Shown: positions 8,709 to 16,751 of the stretch, in pieces
How positions within the stretch are numbered: position 1 is the first letter of the stretch
Layout: each line of letters begins with the position of its first letter
NCBI GenBank assembly: GCA_019115045.1
Contig: DXEI01000092.1
Location: 1-45,988, forward strand
From: Candidatus Gemmiger excrementipullorum
GTDB lineage: Bacteria; Bacillota; Clostridia; Oscillospirales; Ruminococcaceae
Reading direction: 5' to 3'
Length of the DNA: 45,988 nt
Notes under the pieces: model-generated
Told to the model about the DNA's origin: nothing
Database searches by the model: none
What the model saw: the letters and a program-made list of their open reading frames with translations, nothing else
Translations under genes and position numbers: made by a program

Positions 8709-10124
8709 ATGAAGCGCCTGGTCATCTATTTCCACTATGACGCGCAGGGGCAGGTCGACGCGCCCTGCCGTTATGCCGTGCAGGCGCTGCTGCCGCTGGC
8801 CGACCTTTTGTTTGTCACAAACGGCCGGCTGCAGGCGGCAGACCGCGCCTGGGTGCAGGGAACAGGTGCGCGCCTGCTGGAGCGGAAAAACACCGGCTTT
8901 GACGTCGGCGCCTACCGCGAAGCGCTGCTGACGCTGGGGCGGCAGGCGGTTGCCGCCTATGACGAACTGGTCTTGATGAACTTTACGCTGGCCGGCCCGG
9001 TGCGCCCGCTGGCGCCGATGTTCGCTGCCATGCAGGCGCGCCCGGAATTGGATTTCTGGGGTTTGACGCGCCATTATGCGATGCGCAGCCGCCGCTTTGG
9101 CGGGCAGGTGCCGGAGCATCTGCAATCGCATTTTTTGGCGGTGCGCGCCCGTATGCTGCGCAGCGACGCCTTTTGGCAGTACTGGCAGCAGATCCGCCTG
9201 CCGCGCAGCTACGAAGAAGCGGTGATCTGCCACGAAACGCGGTTCACCGCCTGTTTTGCGTCGCAGGGCTACCGGTGGGATTCTTATGTCGCCACGGACG
9301 ACCTGGCGCTTGTGTTCGTAAACCCCATCATGGCCTGCCCGCGGGAACTGATCGCACACCGCGGCTGCCCGTTTTTTAAGCGGCGCAGCTTTTTTACGCC
9401 CTATGCCGACGAACTGCGCCGTACCGACGGCCAGGCGGCACGGATTTTGTATGATTACTTAAAAACGTGCACCGAATACCCGGTGGACGACCTGCTGCGC
9501 GCTTTGCTGCGTGCGCACCCGCTGGGCGCGCTGGCGCAGAACCTGCACTGGCAGTACCTGCTGGAAGACTGCGGCGCCGGCGCGGCCGGGGTGGACTTGG
9601 CGGCCGCAGGGCTGCGCCTGCTGCGCTTTGCCCCCGTGCAGGCGGACGCTGTGACGGCATGGTACCTGGAACAAAGCACCAAATACGCCGGTGCGGTGCT
9701 GCCGCAGGCGGCGGCGCTGTTTGCGCAGGAACCCCTGCTGGGCGTTTTGTGCCCGGCAATGCCGCGCTGGCCCGCCGCTTTACAGGCGCAGGACCGCCTG
9801 TGGCGCAGCGTGCGCCGGGACCTTGCGGGGCAGTATACCGCGCCGGTGGGGGAGGACCCGCCTCCCGCGCCATTGGCCGGCTGGGCGCTGGTGCGGGAAG
9901 CTGCGTTCCCAAGCGGCATCCCGCCCGTAAGCGGCGCCGGGGAATGTTGGCGCTTGCCGCTGGCTGCCCAGCAGAACGGGTTTTACACCGCCGTGTTTGC
10001 CCCGCCGGTGCAGGCGGGGGCGGACGCCGACCAGCTGACCTGCGCGCTGCGCGCATCGGCTGCGCCGACGGCTGTAGCCAAACAGCTGGGGCGGCTGGTC
10101 AAACACCGCCTGCTGCACCGGTAA
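8709..10124 (+). CDS. Second RgpF-like protein, shortened in the middle
   Basis: 471 residues from the ATG at 8709, served by the GAGGAT just before the previous stop; an in-frame TTG at 8700 is a poorer start. The N-terminal 300 residues follow the upstream gene segment by segment: NTGFDVGAYREAL, DELVLMNFTLAGPVRPL, LDFWGLTRHYA, VPEHLQSHFLAVRARML, CPFFKRRSFF and ILYDYLKTCTEYPVDDLL. The block of about 100 residues containing ENRGRDVAAFL in the upstream protein has no counterpart. The alignment resumes near PLLGVLCPAMPRW and runs to the end. The gene is therefore a tandem paralogue that lost the central Rossmann region. It is open and well translated in appearance, so it may have a partner or specificity role rather than being dead. 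Confidence 0.83.
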   Translation: MKRLVIYFHYDAQGQVDAPCRYAVQALLPLADLLFVTNGRLQAADRAWVQGTGARLLERKNTGFDVGAYREALLTLGRQAVAAYDELVLMNFTLAGPVRPLAPMFAAMQARPELDFWGLTRHYAMRSRRFGGQVPEHLQSHFLAVRARMLRSDAFWQYWQQIRLPRSYEEAVICHETRFTACFASQGYRWDSYVATDDLALVFVNPIMACPRELIAHRGCPFFKRRSFFTPYADELRRTDGQAARILYDYLKTCTEYPVDDLLRALLRAHPLGALAQNLHWQYLLEDCGAGAAGVDLAAAGLRLLRFAPVQADAVTAWYLEQSTKYAGAVLPQAAALFAQEPLLGVLCPAMPRWPAALQAQDRLWRSVRRDLAGQYTAPVGEDPPPAPLAGWALVREAAFPSGIPPVSGAGECWRLPLAAQQNGFYTAVFAPPVQAGADADQLTCALRASAAPTAVAKQLGRLVKHRLLHR

Positions 10125-10153
10125 CCGATCCACAAAAAAAGGGGAGACCAACC

Positions 10154-11161
10154 ATCAAAAAGCAACGTCTTTTTTACCTTGATCTGGTGCGCGCCGTGGC
10201 GCTGGCGTCCATTCTGGTCATCCATTTCAACGCCACCGTCACCGGCTATTTTACGCTGCCGCACAAGCTGTTTGCCAGCGTGCTGCCGTTTGGCATCTAC
10301 CTGGGGGATTTTGGCTCCTCGCTGTTCTTTATCGTGTCCGGCGCGTCGCTGGCGCTGACCGTGCCGCCGCAGCAAGACCCGCTGACATTTTACAAAAAGC
10401 GCGCCAAAGCGATCTACCCGCTGTTCTGGCTGGCGTGGGCCGTGTGCTTTTCGCTGCGGTTTCTGGCAAAGCCCGGGTATTATGCGGCCGCCAAAACGCC
10501 GACGCTGCTTTTGACGGTATTGGGCCTTGACAATTTCGCCGTGGCGGCCGGCTGGGTCGGCATGGACTTTGCCTGCGTGGGCGAATGGTTTTTGGGCAGC
10601 ATCCTGTTTTTGTACCTCCTGTTCCCGCTGCTGCAGCGCGGGCTTGCGCGCAGCCCCTGGCTGACGTGGGCGGCGGCGCTGGCGCTCTGCCTGCCGGTGC
10701 ATCTGGCCGGGTGGGACGCCAAGCTGGTGGCCGTCCACCTGCTGGAGTTTTTGTTCGGCATGCAGTTTTTGCGCCTGCCTGGTAAGGCCAAAGCAGTGCT
10801 GGCTGCGCTGTGCGCGGCCGCGGTGCCGCTGTGCGCCGGGCTCGACAGCAAACTGGCCTGCGCTGCGTGCTGCGCAGCGGTATTTACCCTGTTGGCGTGG
10901 GCGGCCCGCTGGCTGGACCGTCCCTGGCCGCGGGCGCTGTGCGCAAAGGCGGCCAAACTCTCTTACGCGGTGTTTTTGGTGCACCATGTATTGATCCAGC
11001 GCATGGTCGAAGGCTTCGATCTGGCGGCGCTTTCCCGCCGCGATACGGCCTTTTTGTTCCTGGTCTATCTGGCGGCTGCCTGGGCCGCCGCCGAAGCGCT
11101 GCTGTGGCTGCACCGCCTTTTGCAAAAAGGGCTGGCGGCGCTGCGCCCGGCCGAAGCATAA
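10154..11161 (+). CDS. Acyltransferase 3 family membrane protein with apparent ATC start
   Basis: 335 residues. It begins KKQRLFYLDLVRAVALASILVIHF, the usual first helix of acyltransferase-3 proteins (Arg and His in the motif), and has about ten hydrophobic segments including SSLFFIVSGASLAL and YAVFLVHHVLI. These enzymes O-acylate surface sugars (for example O-acetylation) in the cytoplasmic membrane. The frame has no ATG, GTG or TTG between the previous stop region and the first helix. The only codon at the right distance from the strong AGGGGAGA site (10140-10147) is ATC at 10154; starting at the next GTG (10188) would remove the conserved Leu-Asp of the motif. Last gene of the polysaccharide operon. 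Confidence 0.82.
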   Translation: MKKQRLFYLDLVRAVALASILVIHFNATVTGYFTLPHKLFASVLPFGIYLGDFGSSLFFIVSGASLALTVPPQQDPLTFYKKRAKAIYPLFWLAWAVCFSLRFLAKPGYYAAAKTPTLLLTVLGLDNFAVAAGWVGMDFACVGEWFLGSILFLYLLFPLLQRGLARSPWLTWAAALALCLPVHLAGWDAKLVAVHLLEFLFGMQFLRLPGKAKAVLAALCAAAVPLCAGLDSKLACAACCAAVFTLLAWAARWLDRPWPRALCAKAAKLSYAVFLVHHVLIQRMVEGFDLAALSRRDTAFLFLVYLAAAWAAAEALLWLHRLLQKGLAALRPAEA

Positions 11162-11168
11162 CTGTGCA

Positions 11169-11198
11169 TGCCTGCCACACTGTGGCGGGCATTTTTTT
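11169..11198 (+). terminator. Rho-independent terminator of the polysaccharide operon
   Basis: Stem TGCCTGCCA / TGGCGGGCA (one G-U pair) with a short loop followed by seven T. It separates the polysaccharide operon from hprK. Confidence 0.88.
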
Positions 11199-11239
11199 GC
11201 GAGAGCCGCCCGTACCCCTGTACAAAAATTGGGCGGTAC

Positions 11240-11247
11240 GGTATAAT
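11240..11247 (+). promoter_or_regulatory. Promoter -10 for the hprK operon
   Basis: A perfect TATAAT at 11242-11247 lies 38 bp before the hprK start, just past the upstream terminator. No good -35 is present at 17 bp. Confidence 0.6.
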
Positions 11248-11285
11248 AAAGCAAATGACTTCCCGCAGGAAAGGGGCGTTTGTGT

Positions 11286-12218
11286 ATGGCTGAATTTTCC
11301 GTTTCGCTTGCCAAACTGGCAGAGGAAGCGAACCTGACGGTGGCGTATACGCCTTGCGAGCTCGGCAAGATCCGGGTCACGGCCACCGAGGTCTACCGCC
11401 CCGGCATTTTGCTGGCCGGGTACTATGAGAATTTTGACAACACCCGCGTGCAGATCATCGGCCTGACCGAGATGTCGTACCTGCAGGAACTTTCCAACAC
11501 GCTGCGCGATATGCGGCTGGAAAAGCTGTTCTCGTTCCAGCCGCCGGCCGTGATCTTGACGCGCGGCATGCAGCCGCTGTCGGAGATGATGCAGTACGCC
11601 AAGCAGTACGGCGTGCCGATCCTGATGTCGGCCGAGATGACCTCGACGCTGATGGGCGTGCTGATCACGACGCTCAACACTGAGCTGGCGCCGCGTATCA
11701 CCCGCCACGGCGTGCTGGTGGAAGTATATGGCGAGGGCATCCTGATGCTGGGGGATTCCGGCGTCGGCAAAAGCGAGACCGCCATCGAGCTGGTCAAGCG
11801 CGGCCACCGGCTGATCGCCGACGACGCGGTAGAGCTGCGCCGCATATCCAACCGCAAGATCCTGGGCACGTCGCCCGCCAACATCCGCCATTTTATCGAG
11901 CTGCGCGGCATCGGCATCATCAATGTGGCGCATGTGTTTGGCATCGGCTCGGTGCGCAACAGCGTCGAGGTCGAGATGGTCGTGCAGTTTGAGCAGTGGG
12001 ACCGCACCAAAAACTATGACCGCACCGGGCTGGAGACCCAATACTACGATATCCTGGGCGTCCAGGTGCCCAGCATGCTGATCCCCGTCATGCCGGGCCG
12101 CAACCTGGCCGTCATCCTCGAGACGGCCGCCATCAACAACCGTACCAAAGAGATGGGCTATAACGCCGCCAAAGAACTGCTGGCACAGCTGGGCCTGCAG
12201 GATGACGTTTCGCTATAA
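11286..12218 (+). CDS. hprK: HPr kinase/phosphorylase
   Basis: 310 residues, the usual length. The ATG at 11286 is preceded by AGGAAAGGGG. HprK uses ATP or pyrophosphate to phosphorylate Ser46 of HPr, and removes it again, setting carbon catabolite repression in Gram-positive bacteria. Visible: the N-terminal domain (residues 1-130), the catalytic His in TRHGVLVEVYGEG (about residue 141), the Walker A GDSGVGKS (156-163), and the family signature ELRGIGIINVAHVFG that follows the catalytic Asp-Asp (IADDAVELR). It heads a set with a ROK sugar kinase and murB, joining sugar use with wall precursor synthesis. Confidence 0.97.
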   Translation: MAEFSVSLAKLAEEANLTVAYTPCELGKIRVTATEVYRPGILLAGYYENFDNTRVQIIGLTEMSYLQELSNTLRDMRLEKLFSFQPPAVILTRGMQPLSEMMQYAKQYGVPILMSAEMTSTLMGVLITTLNTELAPRITRHGVLVEVYGEGILMLGDSGVGKSETAIELVKRGHRLIADDAVELRRISNRKILGTSPANIRHFIELRGIGIINVAHVFGIGSVRNSVEVEMVVQFEQWDRTKNYDRTGLETQYYDILGVQVPSMLIPVMPGRNLAVILETAAINNRTKEMGYNAAKELLAQLGLQDDVSL

Positions 12219-12246
12219 GTACACAGAAAAGAGAGACCCGCACCCT

Positions 12247-12996
12247 ATGCAGATGATCGCAGACCTGCACACGCACACGCTGTGCGCCAGCCACGCCTAC
12301 CAGACGTTACAGGAGATGGCCGCCGCCGCCAAAACCGCCGGTTATTGCGCACTGGCCATCACCGACCATGCGCCGGCCATGCCCGACGCGCCGCACAGCT
12401 GGCATTTTTCCAACGGCAGCTCGCTGCCGCGGCAGATCGACGGCGTCGTGATGCTGTACGGCGCCGAGGCCAACGTGATGGACACCAAGGGCGGGCTGGA
12501 TATGCCGCAAAGCCAGCTGGCCGCGCAGGACTGGGTGGTGGCCTCCATCCACAGCCCCTGCGTGCCGGGCCTGCTCACCCGCAAAGAGGCAAACCGCCTG
12601 TGGCTGCAGGTGGCCGAGAACCCGTATGTGGACTGCATCGGCCATTCGGAACAGGAAAATTACCGCTACGACTACGACCTTGTCACAAAGGCGTTTGCCC
12701 GCAGCCATAAGGTTGTGGAGCTCAACGCCAATTCTTTCAACGTGCGCAAGGACGGCATCCCCAATATGCGGGAACTGCTGCGCGCCTGCCTGCAAAACGG
12801 CTGCCGCATTGCGGTGAACAGCGACGCCCACAGCGCCTGGAAATTGCAGACGGCGCTGCCGCCGCTGTATGCGCTGCTGGCGGAAGTGGACTTCCCGCAG
12901 GAGTTGATCGTCAACGCCACGCGGCAAAACCTGGTACAGGAACTAAAACTGCATGGCCGCCGCTGTGCAGAAGAAGTAGGAGGCATCATACTATGA
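12247..12996 (+). CDS. PHP-domain phosphoesterase (YcdX-like)
   Basis: 249 residues from ATG 12247, with GAGAG upstream; an ATG at 12202 in the same frame would overlap hprK and lacks the family N-terminus. The PHP metal ligands are visible: DLHTHTLCASHAY at the N-terminus, ITDHAPAMP, EANVMD, a SIHSP segment, and NSDAHSAW near the C-terminus. Enzymes of this group hydrolyse phosphate esters with two or three bound metals; the physiological substrate is not known. It overlaps the glucokinase gene by ATGA. It is a stand-alone relative of the PHP domain of the DnaE encoded downstream. Confidence 0.87.
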   Translation: MQMIADLHTHTLCASHAYQTLQEMAAAAKTAGYCALAITDHAPAMPDAPHSWHFSNGSSLPRQIDGVVMLYGAEANVMDTKGGLDMPQSQLAAQDWVVASIHSPCVPGLLTRKEANRLWLQVAENPYVDCIGHSEQENYRYDYDLVTKAFARSHKVVELNANSFNVRKDGIPNMRELLRACLQNGCRIAVNSDAHSAWKLQTALPPLYALLAEVDFPQELIVNATRQNLVQELKLHGRRCAEEVGGIIL

Positions 12997-13949
12997 GTCA
13001 GTACACCATCGGCATCGATCTGGGCGGCACTACCATGACGGCCGGCCTGGTCAACGAAAGCTATGAGATCGTCGGCAAGATCACCTGGCCCACCAAGCTG
13101 CCGCGCCCGGCAGACGACCTGGAAAAAGCGCTGGCGGATCTGTGCCGCGCTGTGACGAAAGCCAACAACGTCGACTTCTCCTCAGTCAAATATGTCGGCA
13201 TCGGCACGCCCGGCAGCGTCAACTTCACCACCGGGTTTGTGGGCTACAACACCAATTTCGGCTATTATGACTGGAACCTCGGCCCCGATATGGAAGCATT
13301 GCTGGGCTGCAAGGTCTATGTCGAAAACGACGCCAACGCCGCCGCCTACGGCGAATATATCGCCGGCGGCGCCAAGGGGTACAAGGACGCCGTCATCATC
13401 ACGCTGGGCACCGGCATCGGCAGCGGCATCATCCTGGGCGGCAAGATCCTGCGCGGCTTCAACTTTGCCGCCGGGGAGATGGGCCACACCGTCATCGTCA
13501 AGGGCGGGCGCAAGTGCAACTGCGGCCGCAACGGCTGCTGGGAGAAGTACGCTTCCTCCCGCGCGCTGACTGAGGACACCAAGGCCGCCATGCAGGAGCA
13601 CACCGATTCCCTGATGTGGGAGATGGTGCCGGACATCGACCACGTCAACGCCAAGCTCGCGTTTGACGCGATGGCCAAAGGCGACGCCGTGGCCAAACAG
13701 GTCGTGGAAAACTGGATGGACTATGTCGCCTGCGGCCTGGCCAACGTCGTCAACACCTTTGAGCCGGAAGTCATCTGTGTCGGTGGCGGCGTATCCAACC
13801 AGGGTGAGACGCTGCTGGGCCCGGTGCGTGCGGCTGTGCAAAAAGAGACGCAGAACATCACGACCGGCCGCTGCCCCGAGATCTGCGCCTGCGAGCTGCG
13901 CAACGACGCGGGCGTGATCGGCGCGGCGGCGCTGGAAAATTCGATTTAA
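12993..13949 (+). CDS. ROK family glucokinase
   Basis: 318 residues. ROK features in order: the phosphate loop IGIDLGGTTMTAG, the sugar-binding ENDANAAAYGE with the catalytic Asp, the GTGIGSGIILGG loop, the GEMGHTVI glutamate-histidine, and the zinc motif CNCGRNGCWE. The protein lacks an N-terminal DNA-binding helix-turn-helix, so it is a kinase rather than a ROK repressor. It phosphorylates glucose (or a related hexose) with ATP in the cytoplasm, feeding glycolysis (pfkA is also in this window). It sits between the PHP gene and murB. Confidence 0.92.
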   Translation: MSQYTIGIDLGGTTMTAGLVNESYEIVGKITWPTKLPRPADDLEKALADLCRAVTKANNVDFSSVKYVGIGTPGSVNFTTGFVGYNTNFGYYDWNLGPDMEALLGCKVYVENDANAAAYGEYIAGGAKGYKDAVIITLGTGIGSGIILGGKILRGFNFAAGEMGHTVIVKGGRKCNCGRNGCWEKYASSRALTEDTKAAMQEHTDSLMWEMVPDIDHVNAKLAFDAMAKGDAVAKQVVENWMDYVACGLANVVNTFEPEVICVGGGVSNQGETLLGPVRAAVQKETQNITTGRCPEICACELRNDAGVIGAAALENSI

Positions 13950-13981
13950 GCCCCCAAACGGGGCCTTGCCTGGGAGGAACT

Positions 13982-14908
13982 ATGCAGGAACAAACGAAGG
14001 ACGCCTTGCGCAGGGCGCTGCAGGCGGCGGCGCTGCCATTTGCCGAAGACGAGCCGCTGGCGCCGCACACGACGTTTCGCATCGGCGGGCCGGCAGCCTT
14101 CTGGTGCGCGCCGTGCGATGCAGAACAGCTGCGCAGTACGCTGGCCTGCTGCAAGCAGGCCGGTGTGCGCAGCTATTTCCTGGGCAACGGCTCCAACACG
14201 CTGTTTGCAGACGAAGGGTTTGACGGCGCGGTCATCGACCTGCGCGCCCTGGCCGGCCCGGTGCAGGCGCAGCCCCAGGCTGACGCCGTATGCCTGACGG
14301 CAGGCGCGGGCCTTACGCTGGGGCGCCTTTGCGCCGAAGCCCAGCAGCGCGGCCTGACCGGGCTGGAGTTTGCCTGCGGCATCCCCGGCACGGTGGGGGG
14401 CGCGGTGTACATGAACGCCGGCGCCTACGGCGGTGAGCTGAAGGATGTGCTGACCAGCGTGACCTTTTTGGACGATGCGCTGACGCTGCGCACCCTGCCG
14501 GCGGCCGAGCTGCAGATGGGGTACCGCACCAGTGTGTTTGAAAAGAACCCCTCATGGTGTGTGCTTTCGGCTACGGTGCGCTTGCAGCACGGTGACCCTG
14601 CGGCGATCCTGGCGCAGATGCAGGAACTTTTGGAGCGCCGCCGCCAAAAACAGCCGCTGGAATGGCCCAGCGCCGGCAGCACGTTCAAGCGCCCGCAGGG
14701 GGCGTTTGCCGGGCACCTGATCGAGACCTGCGGCCTGCGCGGCTTTACGGTGGGCGGCGCGCAGATCAGCGAAAAACACTGCGGCTTCGTCATCAACAAA
14801 GGCGGGGCGACTTGCGCCGACATCGTGGCGCTGACCGAACAGGTCAAGCAGATCGTACAGAAAAAGACGGGTTTTGTGCTCGAGCGCGAGATCCGGGTGG
14901 TAAAGTAA
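13982..14908 (+). CDS. murB: UDP-N-acetylenolpyruvoylglucosamine reductase
   Basis: 308 residues; ATG preceded by GGGAGGAA. MurB reduces UDP-GlcNAc-enolpyruvate to UDP-MurNAc with NADPH, using FAD. FAD-binding motifs are visible: HTTFRIGGPAAFW, FLGNGSNTLFADEGF, and ACGIPGTVGGAVYMNAGAYG. Catalytic regions: MGYRTSVF, PSAGSTFKRP with the proton-donor Ser, and the C-terminal LEREIRVV with the Glu. The length and lack of the E. coli-type extra loop make it a type II enzyme. It is followed after six bases by rapZ. Confidence 0.97.
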   Translation: MQEQTKDALRRALQAAALPFAEDEPLAPHTTFRIGGPAAFWCAPCDAEQLRSTLACCKQAGVRSYFLGNGSNTLFADEGFDGAVIDLRALAGPVQAQPQADAVCLTAGAGLTLGRLCAEAQQRGLTGLEFACGIPGTVGGAVYMNAGAYGGELKDVLTSVTFLDDALTLRTLPAAELQMGYRTSVFEKNPSWCVLSATVRLQHGDPAAILAQMQELLERRRQKQPLEWPSAGSTFKRPQGAFAGHLIETCGLRGFTVGGAQISEKHCGFVINKGGATCADIVALTEQVKQIVQKKTGFVLEREIRVVK

Positions 14909-14914
14909 AGGACG

Positions 14915-15787
14915 GTGCGGGCGTTGAACTTTTTGATCGTGACAGGGCTTTCCGGCGCAGGCAAATCCATGGCCGTCAACGCGCTGGAGGATATCGGCTT
15001 TTTCTGCATCGACAACATCCCGGTAGCGCTGCTGCCGCGTATCGTGGACTTTGCTTTGCAGGGCGAAAACCAGCTCAGCCGCGTAGCGGTCGTGGTGGAC
15101 GTGCGCGGCGTGCGCAACAGCGACCAGCTGGAACAGGCGCTGGCGGACCTGGACGCCAAACAGATCGAGTATGAGATCCTGTTCCTGGACGCCAACACCA
15201 ACACCATCCGCCGCAGGTATAAAGAGACGCGCCGCCAGCATCCCATCACCGTGACGGACCATGTCTCGATCGAGGAAGCGGTCGAACAGGAGCGCCGGCT
15301 GCTGCAGCCGCTGCGCAGCCGCGCCAAATACATCATCGACACCTCGCTGCTCAGCGCGGCCCAGAACAAAGAGCGCATCTGCGGCCTGTTTTTGGACAAG
15401 GGCAAAAGCCCGATGGCGCTGACGGTCGTCTCCTTCGGTTTCAAATATGGCCTGCCGCAGGAGGCAGACCTTGTGCTGGATGTGCGCTGCCTGCCGAACC
15501 CGTTCTATGTGCCGGAGCTGAAAGACTTGACCGGCCTTGACCAGGAAGTGGTCGATTACGTGATGGCTGCGCCGGAATCGCAGGAGCTGCTGCGGCGGTA
15601 CGAGAGCTTTTTGGAATACGCGCTGCCGCTGTATGTCAAAGAGGGCAAGAGCCAGTTGATGATCGCCGTCGGCTGCACGGGCGGCAAGCACCGTTCCATC
15701 ACGTTTGCCCGCAAGATCGGGGCGTTCTGCCAAAAGCTGGGGTATACGCCCAGCGTGCAGCACCGCGACGCAAAGCGCACGCTGTAA
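14915..15787 (+). CDS. rapZ: RapZ/YvcJ nucleotide-binding protein
   Basis: 290 residues from GTG 14915; a TTG at 14924 is an alternative with better spacing to AAAGGA. The P-loop is GLSGAGKS (residues 11-18), followed by FCIDNIP. The C-terminal half has SFGFKYGLP, DVRCLPNPFYVPELK, and IAVGCTGGKHRSI. In E. coli RapZ controls glmS through small RNAs and binds a wall precursor; in Bacillus YvcJ affects competence. The order murB, rapZ, whiA is close to the common Firmicutes order. Confidence 0.95.
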   Translation: MRALNFLIVTGLSGAGKSMAVNALEDIGFFCIDNIPVALLPRIVDFALQGENQLSRVAVVVDVRGVRNSDQLEQALADLDAKQIEYEILFLDANTNTIRRRYKETRRQHPITVTDHVSIEEAVEQERRLLQPLRSRAKYIIDTSLLSAAQNKERICGLFLDKGKSPMALTVVSFGFKYGLPQEADLVLDVRCLPNPFYVPELKDLTGLDQEVVDYVMAAPESQELLRRYESFLEYALPLYVKEGKSQLMIAVGCTGGKHRSITFARKIGAFCQKLGYTPSVQHRDAKRTL

Positions 15788-15815
15788 ATTTTACCGGATA
15801 CGAGGGGATCTGGGC

Positions 15816-16751
15816 TTGAGTTTTTCACAAGACGTAAAAAACGAGATCTTGCGCCGCCGGGTCACCAAACCCTGCTGTAACGTGGCCGCCGCCTACGCGG
15901 TGGCCTGTTTTGGCAAGTACTTTGACGACCGCGGCGTCGTTTTGCAGACCGAAAACGAGGGCGTTGCCGCCTTTGCCCAAAAAGTCTACCGCCGCTGCGG
16001 GGTACAGGGCGAGGTGCTGCGCAAAGAGCGCCCCACCGGGCCGGTGTTTGAGTTCAGCGTCAAACCGGCGGAAGAAGTCGCCAAAATGTTGGCGCTGTTT
16101 GGCCATACCGGCAAGGAGACGGCGCTGCGCATCCGCGCCGAACACTTCAAATGCCAAAAGTGCTCCCAGGTGTTTATCGCCACGGCGTTTTTGTGCTGCG
16201 GCACGATGACCGACCCCGAAAAAAGCTACAACCTGGAGTTTTTGTCCACGCGCCATGCGCTGTCGCAGCAGCTGGAAGCGATGCTGGCGGAACACGACTT
16301 CCACCCGCACCGCGCGCTGCGCAAGGGTGCCAATACCGTATACATCAAGGCGGCCGACCATATCGAGGACCTGCTGACCTTTATGGGGGCGGGCGGCGCC
16401 GCCATGCGCATCATGGACCAGCGCCTGTATAACGAGATGCGCAACAAGACCAACCGTCTTTCCAACTGCGAGACGGCGAATCTTGGCAAAAGCGTGCAGG
16501 CGGCTGTGCAGGTGCAGCTTGCGATCACGCGCCTGCGCGACGCCGGGGCGCTGGCCGCATTGCCGGAACCCCTGCGCCAGACCGCCCGCCTGCGCATGCA
16601 GTACCCCGACCTGCCGCTGGCCAAACTGGCCCAAAAACTGGACCCGCCCGTCAGCAAGGCGGGGCTGTCCCACCGATTAAAAAAGATCCAGGAAGCGGCC
16701 CGGCGCCTGCCGGACCCGCCGCCTGCCGAAAAGGAAGCCGACCATGCCTGA
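15816..16751 (+). CDS. whiA: DNA-binding regulator WhiA
   Basis: 311 residues. The start is TTG 15816, seven bases after GAGGGGA; MSFSQDVKNEI is the standard WhiA beginning. The N-terminal 200 residues form the degenerate LAGLIDADG-like part (CNVAAAYAVACF, RAEHFKCQKCSQVF, AFLCCGTMTDPEKSYNLEF). The C-terminus is a helix-turn-helix (RMQYPDLPLAKLAQKLDPPVSKAGLSHRLKKI, seen here in two parts). WhiA controls cell division or sporulation genes in actinobacteria and affects division in Bacillus. It overlaps dnaE by 8 bp, which suggests co-translation of a division regulator and the replicase. Confidence 0.95.
   Translation: MSFSQDVKNEILRRRVTKPCCNVAAAYAVACFGKYFDDRGVVLQTENEGVAAFAQKVYRRCGVQGEVLRKERPTGPVFEFSVKPAEEVAKMLALFGHTGKETALRIRAEHFKCQKCSQVFIATAFLCCGTMTDPEKSYNLEFLSTRHALSQQLEAMLAEHDFHPHRALRKGANTVYIKAADHIEDLLTFMGAGGAAMRIMDQRLYNEMRNKTNRLSNCETANLGKSVQAAVQVQLAITRLRDAGALAALPEPLRQTARLRMQYPDLPLAKLAQKLDPPVSKAGLSHRLKKIQEAARRLPDPPPAEKEADHA

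Noticed and set aside
9467-10153. In-frame upstream extension of the acyltransferase gene
   Set aside because: It runs through the second RgpF-like gene in another frame and reads as Ala/Arg/Gly-rich shadow. The conserved protein begins at about 10154.
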